Positions 1-12,681 of a DNA stretch of 64,000 bases are shown here, in pieces; within the stretch, counting starts at the first letter, position 1; every line of letters starts with the position of its first letter. Both the position numbers and the translations under genes were made by a program. The notes below the pieces were generated by a model. It had not been told where the DNA came from. It saw nothing but the letters and a program-made list of their open reading frames with translations, and did not search any database. Source of the DNA: Dysidea avara (Eukaryota > Porifera > Demospongiae > Dictyoceratida > Dysideidae); contig NC_089276.1 of the NCBI RefSeq assembly GCF_963678975.1, forward strand, positions 6,349,098 to 6,413,097. The letters are read 5' to 3'.

Positions 1-328
1 AGCAGTTTACCCTGTAGCCATGACAAAAGTTTGATCTTTTTTATGTGAATAAATGTTCATAGCACCTGGATACCTATCAGATTTTTTGCAAACTTAGTAC
101 ATGAATTCACCATTTAGGCATTATACTATTACTAGCAACGGTACCTGCCCTTCGTGCAGGTTGAACTAGGTGATTGCATGGCATAATATCGTGCTTGCCC
201 TCCATTCAGGTGATGAATAATTAACCATACATGTGTGTTTGTAAAGCAGTATACACTGTAGTATCCATTTCTCTAATCCATTTAGTTCACTGATGCAGCA
301 TATAATATATACCCTTGTACATTGATTA

Positions 329-340
329 CACACACACACA

Positions 341-385
<45 letters not shown>
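329..385. repeat. CA/CG-rich microsatellite
   Basis: An (AC)n tract interrupted by ACGC units. The open reading frames across it are repeat translations, not genes. Confidence 0.9.
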
Positions 386-2360
386 GATCTGTACAACTAT
401 TTTAAAAAATTGCAAGTGTATATATGTGACGTATGGAGTTAGGTTGTGCATCCATGTGATTGATCAGTTGAATAGACAGTGAAGTTGGAATCAAAGTTGT
501 CATGCTGATCATGTGATTCTGGAATTAAAGCTAGACTAAAGGCCTGTAAATACCTGTTGTTTTCCACCTGCTATGCTAATGTGCAAACAATAGGCTTTGA
601 ACTTCCATCCTGCCAGCTGTAATGAAGTGGAGAGTGTAGTGGTCTAGTACATCTGGTGGCAGGAAGGAAGCAGCTAGGAATGGATATACCAGTTAGTCCC
701 TGAACAATTTGATAGAACACTTAAGTGTTTAGAGGTGGAAATTAGAAGGCATGTTGTCATGAGAGCAGTACACTGCAACAATTTCTTCAAACACTTTGTA
801 ATTGTATTACAGCTCAACTGCTTCACAGTGTGAAAACATCTGTGTGCACTTGCCACCTTTTGCATTTATTTTTAGAGCAGCCTTCATTATTAAGGTAACA
901 ATACCAGAATTTGAGACATGATTACTAAGACCCACAATCACATCTGTACAAAGTCTCTTTCTATATAAGTGACAAGAGTTGATAGTAAATACAATAACAG
1001 TAATTATAGTAATATTTTTTGTAAGGTCCTCAAGCAAACTTTTGGGATCCAAATGAAAGAGGCAGGTGCTGAGTCTATTCTTTTGATTCTCTGTCACAGT
1101 TATGTATGCCCAACATTTAGGTATAAACTAAAACCCACAAATCACTTCCTCAGTGTATATTGTTATAGCACAGGGGACATGTTAAGTGCCATCGAAAAGA
1201 ATTTGCATGTTTTGACTATGCTTATAGCTTTACAGAATTATGGAGACCTTGAATACAATTTCCAGTGCTATCACTTCCTTCTGTAATCCTTCTCAACTCT
1301 AATGCCTAAATGGCTTCTGTGTACAACAAGAACACTTGTTAGTGTCAATCAAAACCCACAATCACATTGGTGGAACTTGCTTATAAAAGTGCACATGGGA
1401 ACCATGACATTGTACAATCCTTCATTGATGTTCAGTTTAACATGATCCATAGAAATTTTTGCAAGGTGAATTCCTTAGGACCTAAAACGTAGGGACGGGT
1501 GCTTGCTGACAGATGAGTTGATTAAATGTGCTGGCAGTTGTACATGTAGCTGTCGTCTTGTTTGGTGCATTATCTGTTACTATTGTTGCCATCTTGTTTG
1601 TAATTCTCTTTCCTTTTAGTGAGTGTACATTTATTTATCAAAATAGCAGCAACATGCTTTTTCCGTGGAACTATCTGTACTACTCGGTACTACTACAACC
1701 CTGTGACACTCAGTCTGTGACAGCCTTTTCATTCTCCATTATCATCATCTCACTGTCTGCCATTAATGCCTCACTCTCTTTTTCCAATGCTTCCATTATC
1801 ACATGTATCATGCATGTAAATAACTTAATATTTGTGATGTGTTTTGTCCTGGTTTCGTGTACCTAGAAAGTTTTGAACAACTGATTCTGTACTCAATACA
1901 CCACTATTGACACTGCTGGTATTTGTTTTATCACTTGTGCCACTCCTACTAAATGAACTGTATTAATCTCCCCAATATTAGGGTCTGCATAATTAGTTTT
2001 AGATGAACGGCAAAGTTTACATGGCCTACTATTTGCCAGTCTTATGCAGTCCACTTACTTGTTTTTCTGTTGAAGCTTGTGTGCATTGTGAACAGCTTGT
2101 TAGTCAGCTGCATGTTGTGTTAGGAGCCTCAACACATCTCCCATGTAGGCTTGGTCTCATTGAAAAGTAATTTGAAGCACGGGAGGATCCGAGGATGTTT
2201 ATTCATCTGTGCTGTAACTTTATTTGTAACTACAGGGGTAGCACATTGCTTGTTGGTGGTGAGGGTGTCTAGTTGAAATCCAGAAGCATCATCATGTTTC
2301 AAATTCACAATGCATTCCCATCAACTGCATAGTGTTACAAGAAGGCTTTTTTTTTTTAAG

Positions 2361-2715
2361 TAGTGAAACAAGAGAATAGATGAAACAAGGAAGGTGGCAT
2401 ATACCTGCAGATGTACTAGTGGACATTAAATCTGTAACCATGACTGTTAATGTTGACAGATGTTGTCAATCACAAACACAAGCTTTTTTCGCTATCAGGG
2501 AGCAAAGTGGTAGAATCAACTTCCTCAACAAATCTTTTTTGAGCACAACTTTTTATGTCCACTCTTTATAATCACTTATTGCATTCTACTGTTCTACACT
2601 CTCACATGGAAGAACGGCCCTGCCGAATGTATTGAAAAAAATTAAACTGAATTAGGGATTAAATGTCCACTAGTAAATCTGCAGGTATAGGCAACCTCTC
2701 TTGTTTCACCACTTT
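2361..2715. repeat. Inverted repeat with ~55-70 bp arms
   Basis: The left arm (about 2361-2432) contains GTGAAACAAGAG, then TATACCTGCAGAT, then ACTAGTGGACATTAAAT. The right arm (about 2656-2715) is its imperfect reverse complement, with TATACCTGCAG and ACTAGTGGACAT kept. The two arms flank about 220 bp, as in a small non-autonomous DNA transposon or a fold-back element. No clear target-site duplication was seen. Confidence 0.6.
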
Positions 2716-3410
2716 ATAGCTATTCTAGTTCATTTTATGTAACCTTAACTGTGTCAATATCTACACTATTTTTGAGTACCTACCTAACCTTCGTAGACTT
2801 TACTTTACTGTAAGTTTGAATGTATATTTTTTTACCATGGGACCACTTTTTTCTTTGATCCCCTTCCACCATGGTCCACAGTAGCTCTTGTATCTCAGTA
2901 GACACTGAAATGGTTGGTGTATCATCTTCATCTGTTTTAGCATCAGAACACGTACCCCAACAATCAATTACATAATGGAAAGTTGTGGGAAGTTGCCACT
3001 ACACTTTGTTTTGAGGTTGGACACAATTTAAGTGCCCCTTATGCTGAACTCGTTTTATTGAAGAAGTTTATACACCAATCTCAGTGTAATTCGGTAAAGT
3101 ATCATTGTTCTGATTATAGAATACGTACATGACAATTCTGGAGAAGTTCTACACACCAAACTGCAACTTATTAATTTCACTGCGCTTTTACAAACAAAGT
3201 ACATCACCTTGAAGCTTACGTGAAGCACCATCCAAATATCTAATTCAGCCCTAGTCGTTTTTCAAATTTGTATTGTGACTATTGAGGGTCACATGACATA
3301 CCAAATAAAACAATGCAATTAAGGGCAATGTATTTATGTGGCGCTTAGAGCACGTCCAACCTCCTCTGGTTTTCAGTTGTGCTTCACTTATTACACAGCA
3401 TTGCAGACAA

Positions 3411-3530
3411 AGAAAGTACGAGAATTTCCGCTGTTGTCTGGGCTTTTTGTTGCTTTGGTCTGCCATTCGGTGTATTCGTGGAGCACATTCTTCCATTGGT
3501 GTCTTCTCTAGGGCTCCTCCACTAATGTGA
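3411..3530 (+). pseudogene. Reverse-transcriptase tail fossil
   Basis: One frame reads a short stretch with LGFLLLWSAIRCIRGA. It resembles the segment at 48,017-48,247 on the other strand (LGFSLLRSSIMCIR). As I recall, such segments (FSLLRSAIxCxRGxRS) occur at the C-terminal end of reverse transcriptases in many invertebrate retroelements. Only about 40 residues survive and there is no catalytic core. Assignment to a retroelement class is not possible from this piece. Confidence 0.35.
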
Positions 3531-3595
3531 AAGTAGAATCCCACTTGTCTTGTTAAGGTTGTTGGCCTTGTCTTTTCCATGACCCTTTGTTTTAG

Positions 3596-3952
3596 TTATC
3601 CAGCACGTGCTTTCTTGTGCTGGGAGTGGTTGGCAAGGGTAGCACATCTAGCCTGGGAAAAAATACAAGAAGCTTCTCTGAAATCAATCCAATCACTACA
3701 GAAAATATGGGCGATAAGCATAATAGCCAATACAGCCACAAGGAAGCTACATCGCTCTATCGCAAATTGACACCTTGCGTTGTCAACAAAAAGAACTGGA
3801 ACACAAAGGAGGACAAAGGCAAGCCTGTGGTGTATGTATTGTACATATTGTGGTTGGCAAAAAGGCACATCTCGGGACAAAGCGACATCAAACAGTGAAG
3901 AAATCAAGCCCATAGCCTTATCTATTGTTGAGTTATGCATGGCTGGAGGCAT
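3596..3952. repeat. Dispersed repeat copy, family shared with 41.2 kb
   Basis: Read on the minus strand, this segment shares its layout and much sequence with the plus strand at 41,195-41,415. Both start near CTGACTGATGCC and encode MP...SLFDVA...VPF..PQYVQYI and VLLCVP in one frame. Protein-level likeness could be chance retention of a DNA repeat or an eroded transposon ORF. No known domain was recognised. Confidence 0.55.
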
Positions 3953-4822
3953 CAGCTAGTCAGTCAGGCAGCATAAAATTCTGTTAAATAGAAAATTCCA
4001 TAGAAGCTTTTTGAAAGGGTTTGGAGTTGGTTTGAAGACATTCTTGGACTTAGCTAACCAATGTTGCCAAGCTGTCATGAATGAAAATTGAAGTTAGTTT
4101 TAGGATGATATTTTTGGCTGGAAAAGCCCAGTTCTTCATGATTCCTAATATACAGTACTACCATACTGAATGATATAGGCCAAACTTTGATACCTGGATG
4201 CTGCTTCAATGCTTTCTAACATATATGCTGAGTATTTCCAGAAGTATTTCAGAGATGTACCTTGGTGTTGAATAGTGGTGGCTTCAAGAGACAGGGACGA
4301 ATCAAGAATTATAGGATGCAAATGTGTAGTGGCTGGTGAGCGTTAGTCCTGTGTTGAGGACACGTAAATTACATGTATCATATATTGACTTCTGTTTACC
4401 CCTGTATGTTTACTGAATTAATTAAAACCCACAATCACATCTCCAGTATGGTGTTATAAAAAGAATGGATGGAGATTGATGTCATCTGCGTGAAGGATAG
4501 TGATCTCACATTACATATATAATTTGAATTTTTGGGAGCCCCTTGTGGGCTTGAACTATCATACTTAGGTTCTTGTGTCTACTGAAAGTTTTAAGAGAGA
4601 TTAATAAGTGAAAAAGCCAAAGGTCACTATTATAATTTGTTATCTTTACAGTTTTGTAATTTGAAAATGTCCATTACGTTATTGAGAGGGTTACGAAAAC
4701 CTTGCTATTAGCTACTGTGCTCAGTTATTATTTTAGTGGGTGGTATTGGGTGCCTACGTAAGAGCATACTTCAGCTGTTGTCTTCATGTAAAGGTATGTT
4801 GTATTGATTTTGTTGTACCTAG

Positions 4823-5734
4823 GACAGATTTCATAATCACAGTAAGTTGTGATGGCCACGTCAAGTTCTGGAAGAAACAGGAGGAAGGGATTGAATTTGT
4901 GAAACACTTCCGGGCTCATCTAGGTAAGCAGCCCTACCACTAGTGTTAGCACCTCAAAGTGATGTTGAATGTTTTATGTTTCTCCAGGGCACATCATGGA
5001 CATAGCCTCAAGCTATGATGGACTATACTTGTGTACGGTTGCTGATGATCGATCACTGAAAGTCTTTGATGTGGTCAACTTTGGTGCGTAAACAACTAAA
5101 CATTATTATGTGTAGTCTATTGTCTGTGTGAAACTTGTAGGCTAAGGGCCGGGTATCTTGCTTATGAATTATCTGCTGTTTTGATGTATACCACTGCACT
5201 AATGTGTTACCCAAAGTTCTTAACCCTTAAAAGCACACAAACCACAATATAACAATATGCTTGGAAAACGCATGATGTCTTAAGTAACAACTGTATTGAT
5301 AATAAAACTGTTATTGCACTGACAAACATTTAACAGTAAAGCAGTAGTACTGTTTTTCTACATGTTTCATAGTCTTCTTCACTGGATTTCAGTTACTTAT
5401 GTGGATACGGTGTCTTATAAAGTTTTATACAGCTCTAAGGGTTAATGTTTCCTTTTGGAATATTACAATGTATTGGTGTAACAGTGCTGCTGTGGCAGCT
5501 CACCTTCACCATTTTCCCCCTTCAGACATGATCAACATGTATCGACTACAATATGTACCTTCTTGTTGTGTGTGGATCTATGCCAGTAGTGCCTCCACCC
5601 CTCTGTTGGCTTGGTAAGTGTGTGTGTGCATGTGCTCAAAATTGTTGCATGTATATGTATTCTGTTGTTTGTTTTCATGTACACACATGTGTGTGTGCTT
5701 GTGTGCGTGCATGCATGTGCTTGTGCGTGTGTGA

Positions 5735-5801
<67 letters not shown>

Positions 5802-5979
5802 TGTGTGTGTGTTTGTGCGTGTGTGAGTGTGCGCGCGCGCGTGTGTGTGTATGTGTGTGTGAGTGTGTGCGTGCATGCATGTGTTTGTGCGTGTGTGAGT
5901 GTGTGTGTGTGTGTGTGTGAGTGTGCGTGTGTGTGTGTGTGCTTGTGTGTGTGCATGCATGTGTTTGTGCGTGTGTGAG

Positions 5980-6029
<50 letters not shown>

Positions 6030-9000
6030 TACATGCATGTGTGTGTGTGTGTGTGTGCGTGTGTACATGTATGTGTGTGTGCGTGCGCGCGCATGTGTGT
6101 GTGTATGATGTATTGCACTATTTCTGTATTGTGGACTACGGAGGTACTAGCCTGACAACAAATATAAAAGCAAACGTCAATTTTTAATTTTAAGTTCAAA
6201 AAGGAAGCTGATCAAAATGTTGTACACATGACTTCTACTTGTTTGTTGTCATGCAAGAACACAGAGAACTGTTTTACTTTTTGTTGACAGTGCTGAGCAC
6301 GATAAACCTGTTATACACATCTATGATGGACAAAGCAGTGACAAGTCAGCAGTGACCTCAATAAGTCACATCCATCGTTCACCAGTTGTCTCTATGGAGG
6401 TAAGTATGGTGTTCCCTCCAAAATGCACCATATCAACCAGCCATTAGCTATTCTCTGTTATATACATGCATATAACTGATACCATCAATGTTAGTTTAAC
6501 TTTCTTGCAGTTTGTATTTATTTGTAACTTGTAAAAACTGTACATGTGTTTTTTCTGCACATGCTGAAAATCTTTAAAAAAAGAGGACATAAAATAAAAT
6601 TAATATGTAAACAAATTATTACCAAGAGCTTATAAGCGCCAGTACTTATGAGCTCCTGTTACAGCCAAAACACTTGGTCCTAAAACGTCCTCAGTATAAA
6701 GAGGTGTACACTGTCTTACCCTTCCCCTCCTCCATACAGTACAACATAGAGTATGATGTGATAGTGTCAGTGGACCGGTCGGCCATGTTGGAGTACTGGG
6801 GAGGTGTGTCACATGACTACAAATTCCCTAGCAACATGCAATTCCAGTACAAGACTGACACTGACCTGTATGAGTTTGCTAAGGTATATTTGTTTGTTTG
6901 TTTGTCTGTCTGTCTGTTTGTCTAAACAACGTGAGTCTATCATTAGCGTGTTTGTAGGAGTATGTTTGTTTATGTCAACAGTGTGCAAGTTTGTAGCACC
7001 AATACCAGTACAAAGTAGGGCTGAGCGATGCTGCCATTTTAGTGTCATGATTGATACTAAAGCCACTATTCACAATACTGAATAGTTCACGATACTTACA
7101 AATAAGTCAATCATAGCTGGTGCTACATAGTGTATTCCTCAGTATTCCTGCAGGAAGTCTTTAAAGGTAGCATCAAACTAACCACTGTCATCCTTGTTTA
7201 CAGTAACAGTTATTGTATCACATGCTTTGAGGTTTTGTTATGGTGTTCACACCTCTCTGCAGGGGTAACCAGGTTATGACTTTAAAGGATTCTTAGCCTA
7301 GTACTGCATAAAAAATGGATTTTTAATGTACAGGCATGGAATCATGGTAGTTAATAAGAAAATATCGTGATATTGATACTTTAAAAATATCGCGATATAT
7401 CGCTAACATGGTAGTATCGCTCAGCCCTAGTACAAAGTGCTATCAAGGTGCTATACATTAGACTTGTTAGTGGCACAAGCATGCAATACAGTTTACTATC
7501 ATGTTTCATTTGGCCTCCAGCATAAAGTTACACCAACTTCCATTATCTTTTCACCCGATGGAAAATTATTTGCTATCATGGCAACAGATGGAAAGGTGAG
7601 CTACATAATCAGATGCTTTACATAGTAACAGGTTTTTGGTTTTACATTGGTCTATTTTTAGATAAGAGTTTTCAGATTCCTCACTGGCAAGCTGTACCGA
7701 GTGTTTGATGAATCCATACAAGTGATCAGTGAGCAGCATCAGGTGGTTCCCAATGACATCATTACTTGGATCATATTATCTCCCCTAGTAGATTTCTCCA
7801 CAATTACAAAACATGGAATTTGGTCGTCGACTGGCAGTTGAACGGGAACTGGTTAAGAGTACATCAATGCAGTTTTATAATGCTAGTACGTAATGTACGT
7901 GTCACTATGTGTGGCAGGAAATTTGACAAAAGACAAAGTTAACAACTTTGATGAATCAGTTATAATTACACTTGCCAACTTCGTCAAACATCTATAAATG
8001 CCTTTAAAAGTACGTGTTTAGACCTATGATTTCTCAAAGTTTAATTCATTAAGGCTGGGATTATTTGATTTTCTGGCCCATTTTACAGCATGGATTAGAG
8101 ACTTACGTATGTGTACTTGTTGGTACGTTATTTCTATTACAGCATTTGATGAGACAAGTAATTTCCTCATCTACTCCACCATGTTAGGAATGAAAGGTGG
8201 TGTTGCTATGGTGGTAACCATTTATTACTCTATGTAATGCCCCCTAGTGATAAACTTAGTTACTAACAAGTGTGTAAGGACTCTGGGCAAGGTGAGGGAT
8301 TTGTCGTAGCCAAATGTTTTTCTTCCTTTTCGCATTTGTAAGTGTGAGCTTTTTTCTGTCTACATACAAATGAATAGGCTGTATAGCTAAGTAAACTATT
8401 TTTGTCATTGGTATTTAATGCATGCTCACAGCTTAGTTTTACAGTGAGGTATGTATTCTGCATGTGAGTTGCATAGCATATAGTGTAAGCTCCCACAAAA
8501 ATCATCTATTCCTGCTCATATCAAAATGCTATTTGATAAGCTCCACAGCACTGCTACATAACTGTTTTGGTGGTCACCCTGTATAAAAATTTATTAAGTA
8601 AAAGCAAGAGCTTAAGTGAACACAAGCTGGCCATTGTCAAACATGATTTTGTACAGTAACTGTAACCTCTCCACTATTATTAACTCTTGCTGTAACAGTT
8701 ATGATATATCTGGTTGACTGTGTTTGTAGGAGGAGAGTGTTCGGTTCTTAAACATCTCATTATACCAGGGGAAGATACAGAAAACCAAAGGAGCCATCAC
8801 ATTGGTATGTTTCTGTCTATGTGGTCTGTCTCCGTATTATATCCTTGTTTGTCTCTGTTTTTTTTTTCAAACTGAAAATATGCTCACTATATTGTTAAAT
8901 TTCTTCCTCCACACACACAGTAAAATTATAACATCCATCTCATTTGATTATGGTAACTCATTAGGAAATGGAAGTGTCAGAGAACCCTAGCCTGTTACGC

Positions 9001-10459
9001 CAGTCAAATGACCCTGTATTGATTGCTACAGGATACAAGAAAAACAGGTTTTACCTGTTTACCTGTCGTGAACCAGATGTGAGGTATGTATGGTAGCTGT
9101 GCACATAACAGATACACTCTGTAATATTATGTCTGTTTGTGCGTGTCTGTGTGTAGTGGAGAGTATGAGAGGGACGTCTTCAATGAGAAACCATCCAAAG
9201 AAGAGCAACTAAATGCAACTGAGGTGAGTGGTGTGCATGCTAACACTTCAACCATTTATCAGTAATGCTGCATGATAATATGTGGAAGTACTGTTTTCAT
9301 CATTCATAGAATGTCTCTTTTATGTTTTTCATTGTGTACCACCATATCAAGTTAAGTGTTCGCTTATGAAAACACCAGCTTTACCTAAAAGAGCTTACTA
9401 GGACTTGTCTTGGAAATGGCTAAACATATCCTCGGTGTTGTACTCTCCTTGATGTTTTCCTCAGTATATTTCACATACAATTCAGAAAATCTCTTCATTT
9501 CATTGTTCAAGACACTTCATGGAATTGTTAGAAATTATATATAAGTGTTCATTTAGCCCAGCATTTATTAACAAGACCAGGCATTTGTTTATAGACCAGC
9601 TGTGACTCGAGGCAATGGTATACATGAGCAGAAATTGTATTGTATTTTTTTACTGTACAGAAACCTCCATACGGAGTATATAATACAACTATGATCATAC
9701 TACAATTACTGAGATCTGTTCCTACATCCTTTCACTATTTTTTTTTGCACATAAGATACTTGTTGTAATCATATACTGTATGAAGTACACCACCTCTACT
9801 CTATTTACAGGGATCAGTGGCAAAGAGGGTCACTGAGACAGCTACTATACACACATCAATGGGAGATATACAGATCAAACTGTTTGTGGAACAGTGAGTG
9901 ATCATGTATTTATATCTGCGTGTTAGGTATAGTGTTTGCAAACCTTTGGCTAGTCTGTGTGTACACATGTTAGGTGTCCTAAGGCTGTGGAGAACTTCTG
10001 TGTACATAGTCGTAATGGCTACTATAATGGTCACATCTTTCATCGTGTCATCAAACAGTTTATGATTCAAACTGGAGACCCTACAGGTGTGTGTGTGTAG
10101 TGTGTGTGTGCGTGGGTAATGTTTGTGTGTGTGTGTGTGTGTGTGCGTGCGTACGTGCGTGCGTGCGTGCGCGTGCGTGCGTGCATGTGTAATGTTGTGT
10201 GTGAGTGTGTGTGCGTGTATAATGTTGTGTGTGTGTGTGTGCACATGTGCAATGTTGTGTAGTGTGTGTGTGCGTGGGTAATGTGTGTGTGTGCGTGTGC
10301 GTGTGTGTGCGTGTGCGTGTGTGTGTGTGTGCGTGTGTAACGTTGTGTGTGTGTGCGTGCATGTGTAATGTTGTGTGTGTGTGTGTAATGTTGTGCGTGT
10401 GTAGTGTGTGTGTGTAATGTTGTGTGTGTGTAATGTTGTGCATGTGTAGTGTGTGTGTG

Positions 10460-10511
<52 letters not shown>

Positions 10512-12681
10512 TGTGTGTGTGTCTATTTAGTGTGTACACTCATGTGTTTATTTTTGGAGTGTGTAGTACATCTCATGTAACATCCATGCATGCATATAAG
10601 TTTTATGTTGTTCTATTCAGTACACCTTTGCCTGTACACTGCACACATATCTAACAACACATTATTGATACACATTGTTTTCCCCACAGGTACCGGTACA
10701 GGAGGGGAATCAATATGGGGGGCAGAATTTGAAGATGAATTCCACTCCAGTCTCAAACATGACAGACCCTATACAGTCAGTATGGCTAATGCTGGAGCCA
10801 ACACTAATGGCTCTCAGTTCTTTGTCACTGTAGTACCAACTGTAAGTGATCTAGCACTACGTACATGTCCATACCATCCATAGTGTCCTGACTATTATTT
10901 GTAGGGTTGTAAATCTGTAGTACCAAGATGCAAAGAACCCTCCCTTTAAGCCACTTTAAATTCAAATTTGTTCCTTAGTGGTCTCAAGGTGTATGTAGTG
11001 GACCCTAGCAACATTAGAGATTATATATAAACTATCACCATACCAGCAGGGACAGAAACAGGTTCTTTTTGTACTTAGAGGGCATCCATTGACTGTTCTA
11101 TTAAAGTGTATGATATTGCCTGAGTGATTTATTAGGGTATTCTTTAATTTTCAAATTGTTGTTCGAATAATATTAATACTGTTACACTAATAAAATTCAT
11201 GTTGCTATCATGTAAGTAACTATTGCTTGGCTGAGATTGAAATGTGTTCCATTCCATGGTGTTTATGAGTGATATCTGCAATTACGTTTCTTGACGTAGC
11301 GTGCATTATCTGTGATGTCACAAAGCAAAATGGCCGCTGTAGTGTGGGGACTTTGTACATGGAGGTATTTGGCGAGATGGTGTTTCTCTATAATAACGTT
11401 TATAAATTTGAATAAGGGCGAAGGTGAGGCTTATAGTATATAAGGCAATACAAATAAGCCTATTTGTGGGCAATTTTAAAATTTTCAGTCTGCTTTCCTT
11501 GTTGGAGCTCGTTTTGCACTGTCACAGTGTGTGTACTACTTCTTACCTTTATTATCTCGTGGTTCCATGTGTAAAAATATAGTCAACATTCATTTCGAAT
11601 ACTGTGTGCCAAAGTCTCTAAAACCCCCACACTAACACGGCCATTTTGTCAATTATGACATCAAATTTTGTAACCGCAACGTCAAAAAACATCATTGCGG
11701 ATATCACTCATACCAAGATATGAACTCTTGGTTATAGCTTTATCAAAAGTTCATCATGTTATTAAGAGAGAGTGCTGAAATACAAGAAAATCGCTGAGTC
11801 AAGTAACACCTGAGTCTGTTGAAAGAGTAAAGGTTTGACCTTATCAGCACCTATCAACGCTAATCAACGATTCTGTGTCACCAGTATTTCATCATAAAAG
11901 TACTTGACTCAATTTTAATTCTTTCACTTCTTAATGTTTACAAACTCTCCAGTGCCTTTAATGAAATAGGAATCAACCAAATGATGGTGGGTGGATGCAC
12001 ACTAGATATATAGCAAGGGTGTTCTATTAGAGTATGTTGATCTTTTCTTTCATACATTCTCTTCATCCAAATAACTTTGTTGCAGCTGCTTCGGTTGCCT
12101 CAATGGTAGCTATGCCACTGAATAGAGTCTAGTACATTGGCAATACCTACTACTGCTAACTTTAGCATCAATAGAGGTTGGTTATGTGTCATCATTTCCA
12201 TAACATATTGGCATTAGTGATTGTGCAACCACACATTGCATCTGGAATCGGCCCTGACATCTGTTTGTTATACTGTATGCAGAATGAAGTGCTTTTTTCT
12301 TAGCTAGGAAAGCCACATGAAGTGCTTGTTATGTCGATTTGCATTAGAATACTCTATACTGAGGTTGAATTAGTTGAGCTTTTTTCGAAATCATGAAACA
12401 TGTGATCAACCCAGCCTCCTTGGCCTTTACACTAAGAATCACCATCATGTACCTAATTTATACTTTGGAAAAGTCTGTATTTATATTCTTCATACTGCAC
12501 ATACATGATTACTAGTTTGTTGTGTCACTCACTGTAGCCATGGCTGGATAACAAACATACCATATTTGGTCGTGTGGTGAAGGGCATGGAGACCGTACAG
12601 AACATCAGTAACGTCAAGACACATCCAAAGACAGACAAACCTTATGATGACATTAAGATTATCAATGTAACGCTAAAGTAG
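4823..12681 (+). CDS. PPWD1: Peptidylprolyl isomerase with WD repeats (PPWD1), N-terminus missing
   Basis: Spliceosome-associated nuclear cyclophilin with an N-terminal WD40 domain. Exons: 4823-4923, 4988-5083, 5526-5613, 6291-6399, 6740-6883, 7521-7595, 7662-7742, 7792-7885, 8143-8196, 8248-8291, 8730-8804, 8965-9083, 9157-9223, 9811-9893, 9974-10086, 10690-10841, 12538-12681; phases join into 545 codons plus TAG. WD part: [48 protein letters not shown]. Linker: [12 protein letters not shown]. The cyclophilin part begins [11 protein letters not shown] and keeps active-site residues in [22 protein letters not shown] and PWLDNKH, so isomerase activity is likely. Human PPWD1 has 646 residues, so roughly 100 N-terminal ones are absent. 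The first listed exon starts in phase and needs an upstream exon ending in a two-base partial codon. Identity is near certain; the small exons 8143-8196 and 8248-8291 are slightly less sure. Confidence 0.93.
5731..6108 (+). repeat. Long TG/CG-rich intronic microsatellite
   Basis: About 380 bp of (TG)n with TGCG and TGAG interruptions, in the PPWD1 intron 5614-6290. The intron becomes TG-rich within a few bases of the donor (gtaagtgtgtgtgtg). Long frames of Cys-Val or His-Thr repeats on the two strands are artefacts of this tract. Confidence 0.95.
7016..7429. mobile_element. hAT-like MITE with 8-bp target-site duplication
   Basis: The element starts TAGGGCTGAGCGATG and ends ATCGCTCAGCCCTA, about 414 bp. 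It is flanked by an exact 8-bp duplication, GTACAAAG, at 7008-7015 and 7430-7437. The TAGGGCTG terminus and the 8-bp duplication are typical of hAT-superfamily non-autonomous elements. It lies in the PPWD1 intron 6884-7520. The interior is rich in ATCG/CGAT palindromic steps near the right end (cgcgatatatcgc). Confidence 0.85.
10087..10530 (+). repeat. TG-rich intronic microsatellite starting at the donor site
   Basis: The PPWD1 intron after 10086 begins gtgtgtgtgtag and stays (TG)n/(TGCG)n with recurring TGTAATGT interruptions for about 440 bp. The 5' splice site is therefore itself part of the repeat. Confidence 0.93.
11264..11712. mobile_element. Inverted-repeat element (MITE), ~449 bp
   Basis: The left end reads TATGAGTGATATCTGCAAT followed by a TTGACGT block. 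The reverse complement of the right end reads TATGAGTGATATCCGCAAT, again followed by TTTTTTGACGT. The arms match for roughly 40 bp with a few changes. The TA at each end would suit a Tc1/mariner-type target but is not proven. It lies in the PPWD1 intron 10842-12537. Confidence 0.65.
12296..12440. repeat. Dispersed repeat, partner at about 14,224-14,400
   Basis: Both segments carry CTTAGCTAGGAA(A/T)GCCACA, then ATTAGAATACTCTAT, then a GGTTGAATT/GGGATTGAATG-type block in the same order and spacing. They look like two diverged copies of one interspersed element. Full boundaries were not resolved. Confidence 0.45.

Larger units (their letters stand above)
1..4822. other. No resolved gene; repeat-bearing 5' flank or first intron of PPWD1
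   Basis: No exon with recognisable protein similarity was found here on either strand. The stretch holds a CA-rich microsatellite (about 329-385), three copies of a CCCACAATCACAT-type motif (near 927, 1349 and 4423), an inverted repeat (2361-2715), a reverse-transcriptase-like fragment (about 3411-3530) and a copy of a dispersed repeat (3596-3952). PPWD1 coding sequence begins in mid-domain at 4823, so this region probably contains, or lies inside, the gap to its N-terminal exons. I could not place them. Confidence 0.5.

Noticed and set aside
1528..1866. 112-codon hydrophobic frame as a membrane protein
   Set aside because: It is an isolated AT-rich frame without splice context, conserved motif or neighbours that support it. 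The composition fits chance translation of T-rich sequence.
4740..4943. Open frame running into the first PPWD1 exon as the N-terminal exon
   Set aside because: The 83 bases before 4823 translate to a Cys/Val-rich stretch unlike the conserved PPWD1 sequence expected there, and a splice acceptor (tgtacctag) sits exactly where similarity begins. A 29-nt intron at 4794-4822 would be too short.
5532..6199. Long open frames of alternating His-Thr or Cys-Val on both strands
   Set aside because: They are translations of the TG/CA microsatellite inside a PPWD1 intron; several frames overlap on both strands and none has non-repeat content. The same holds for frames at 9801-10539 and 27747-28133.
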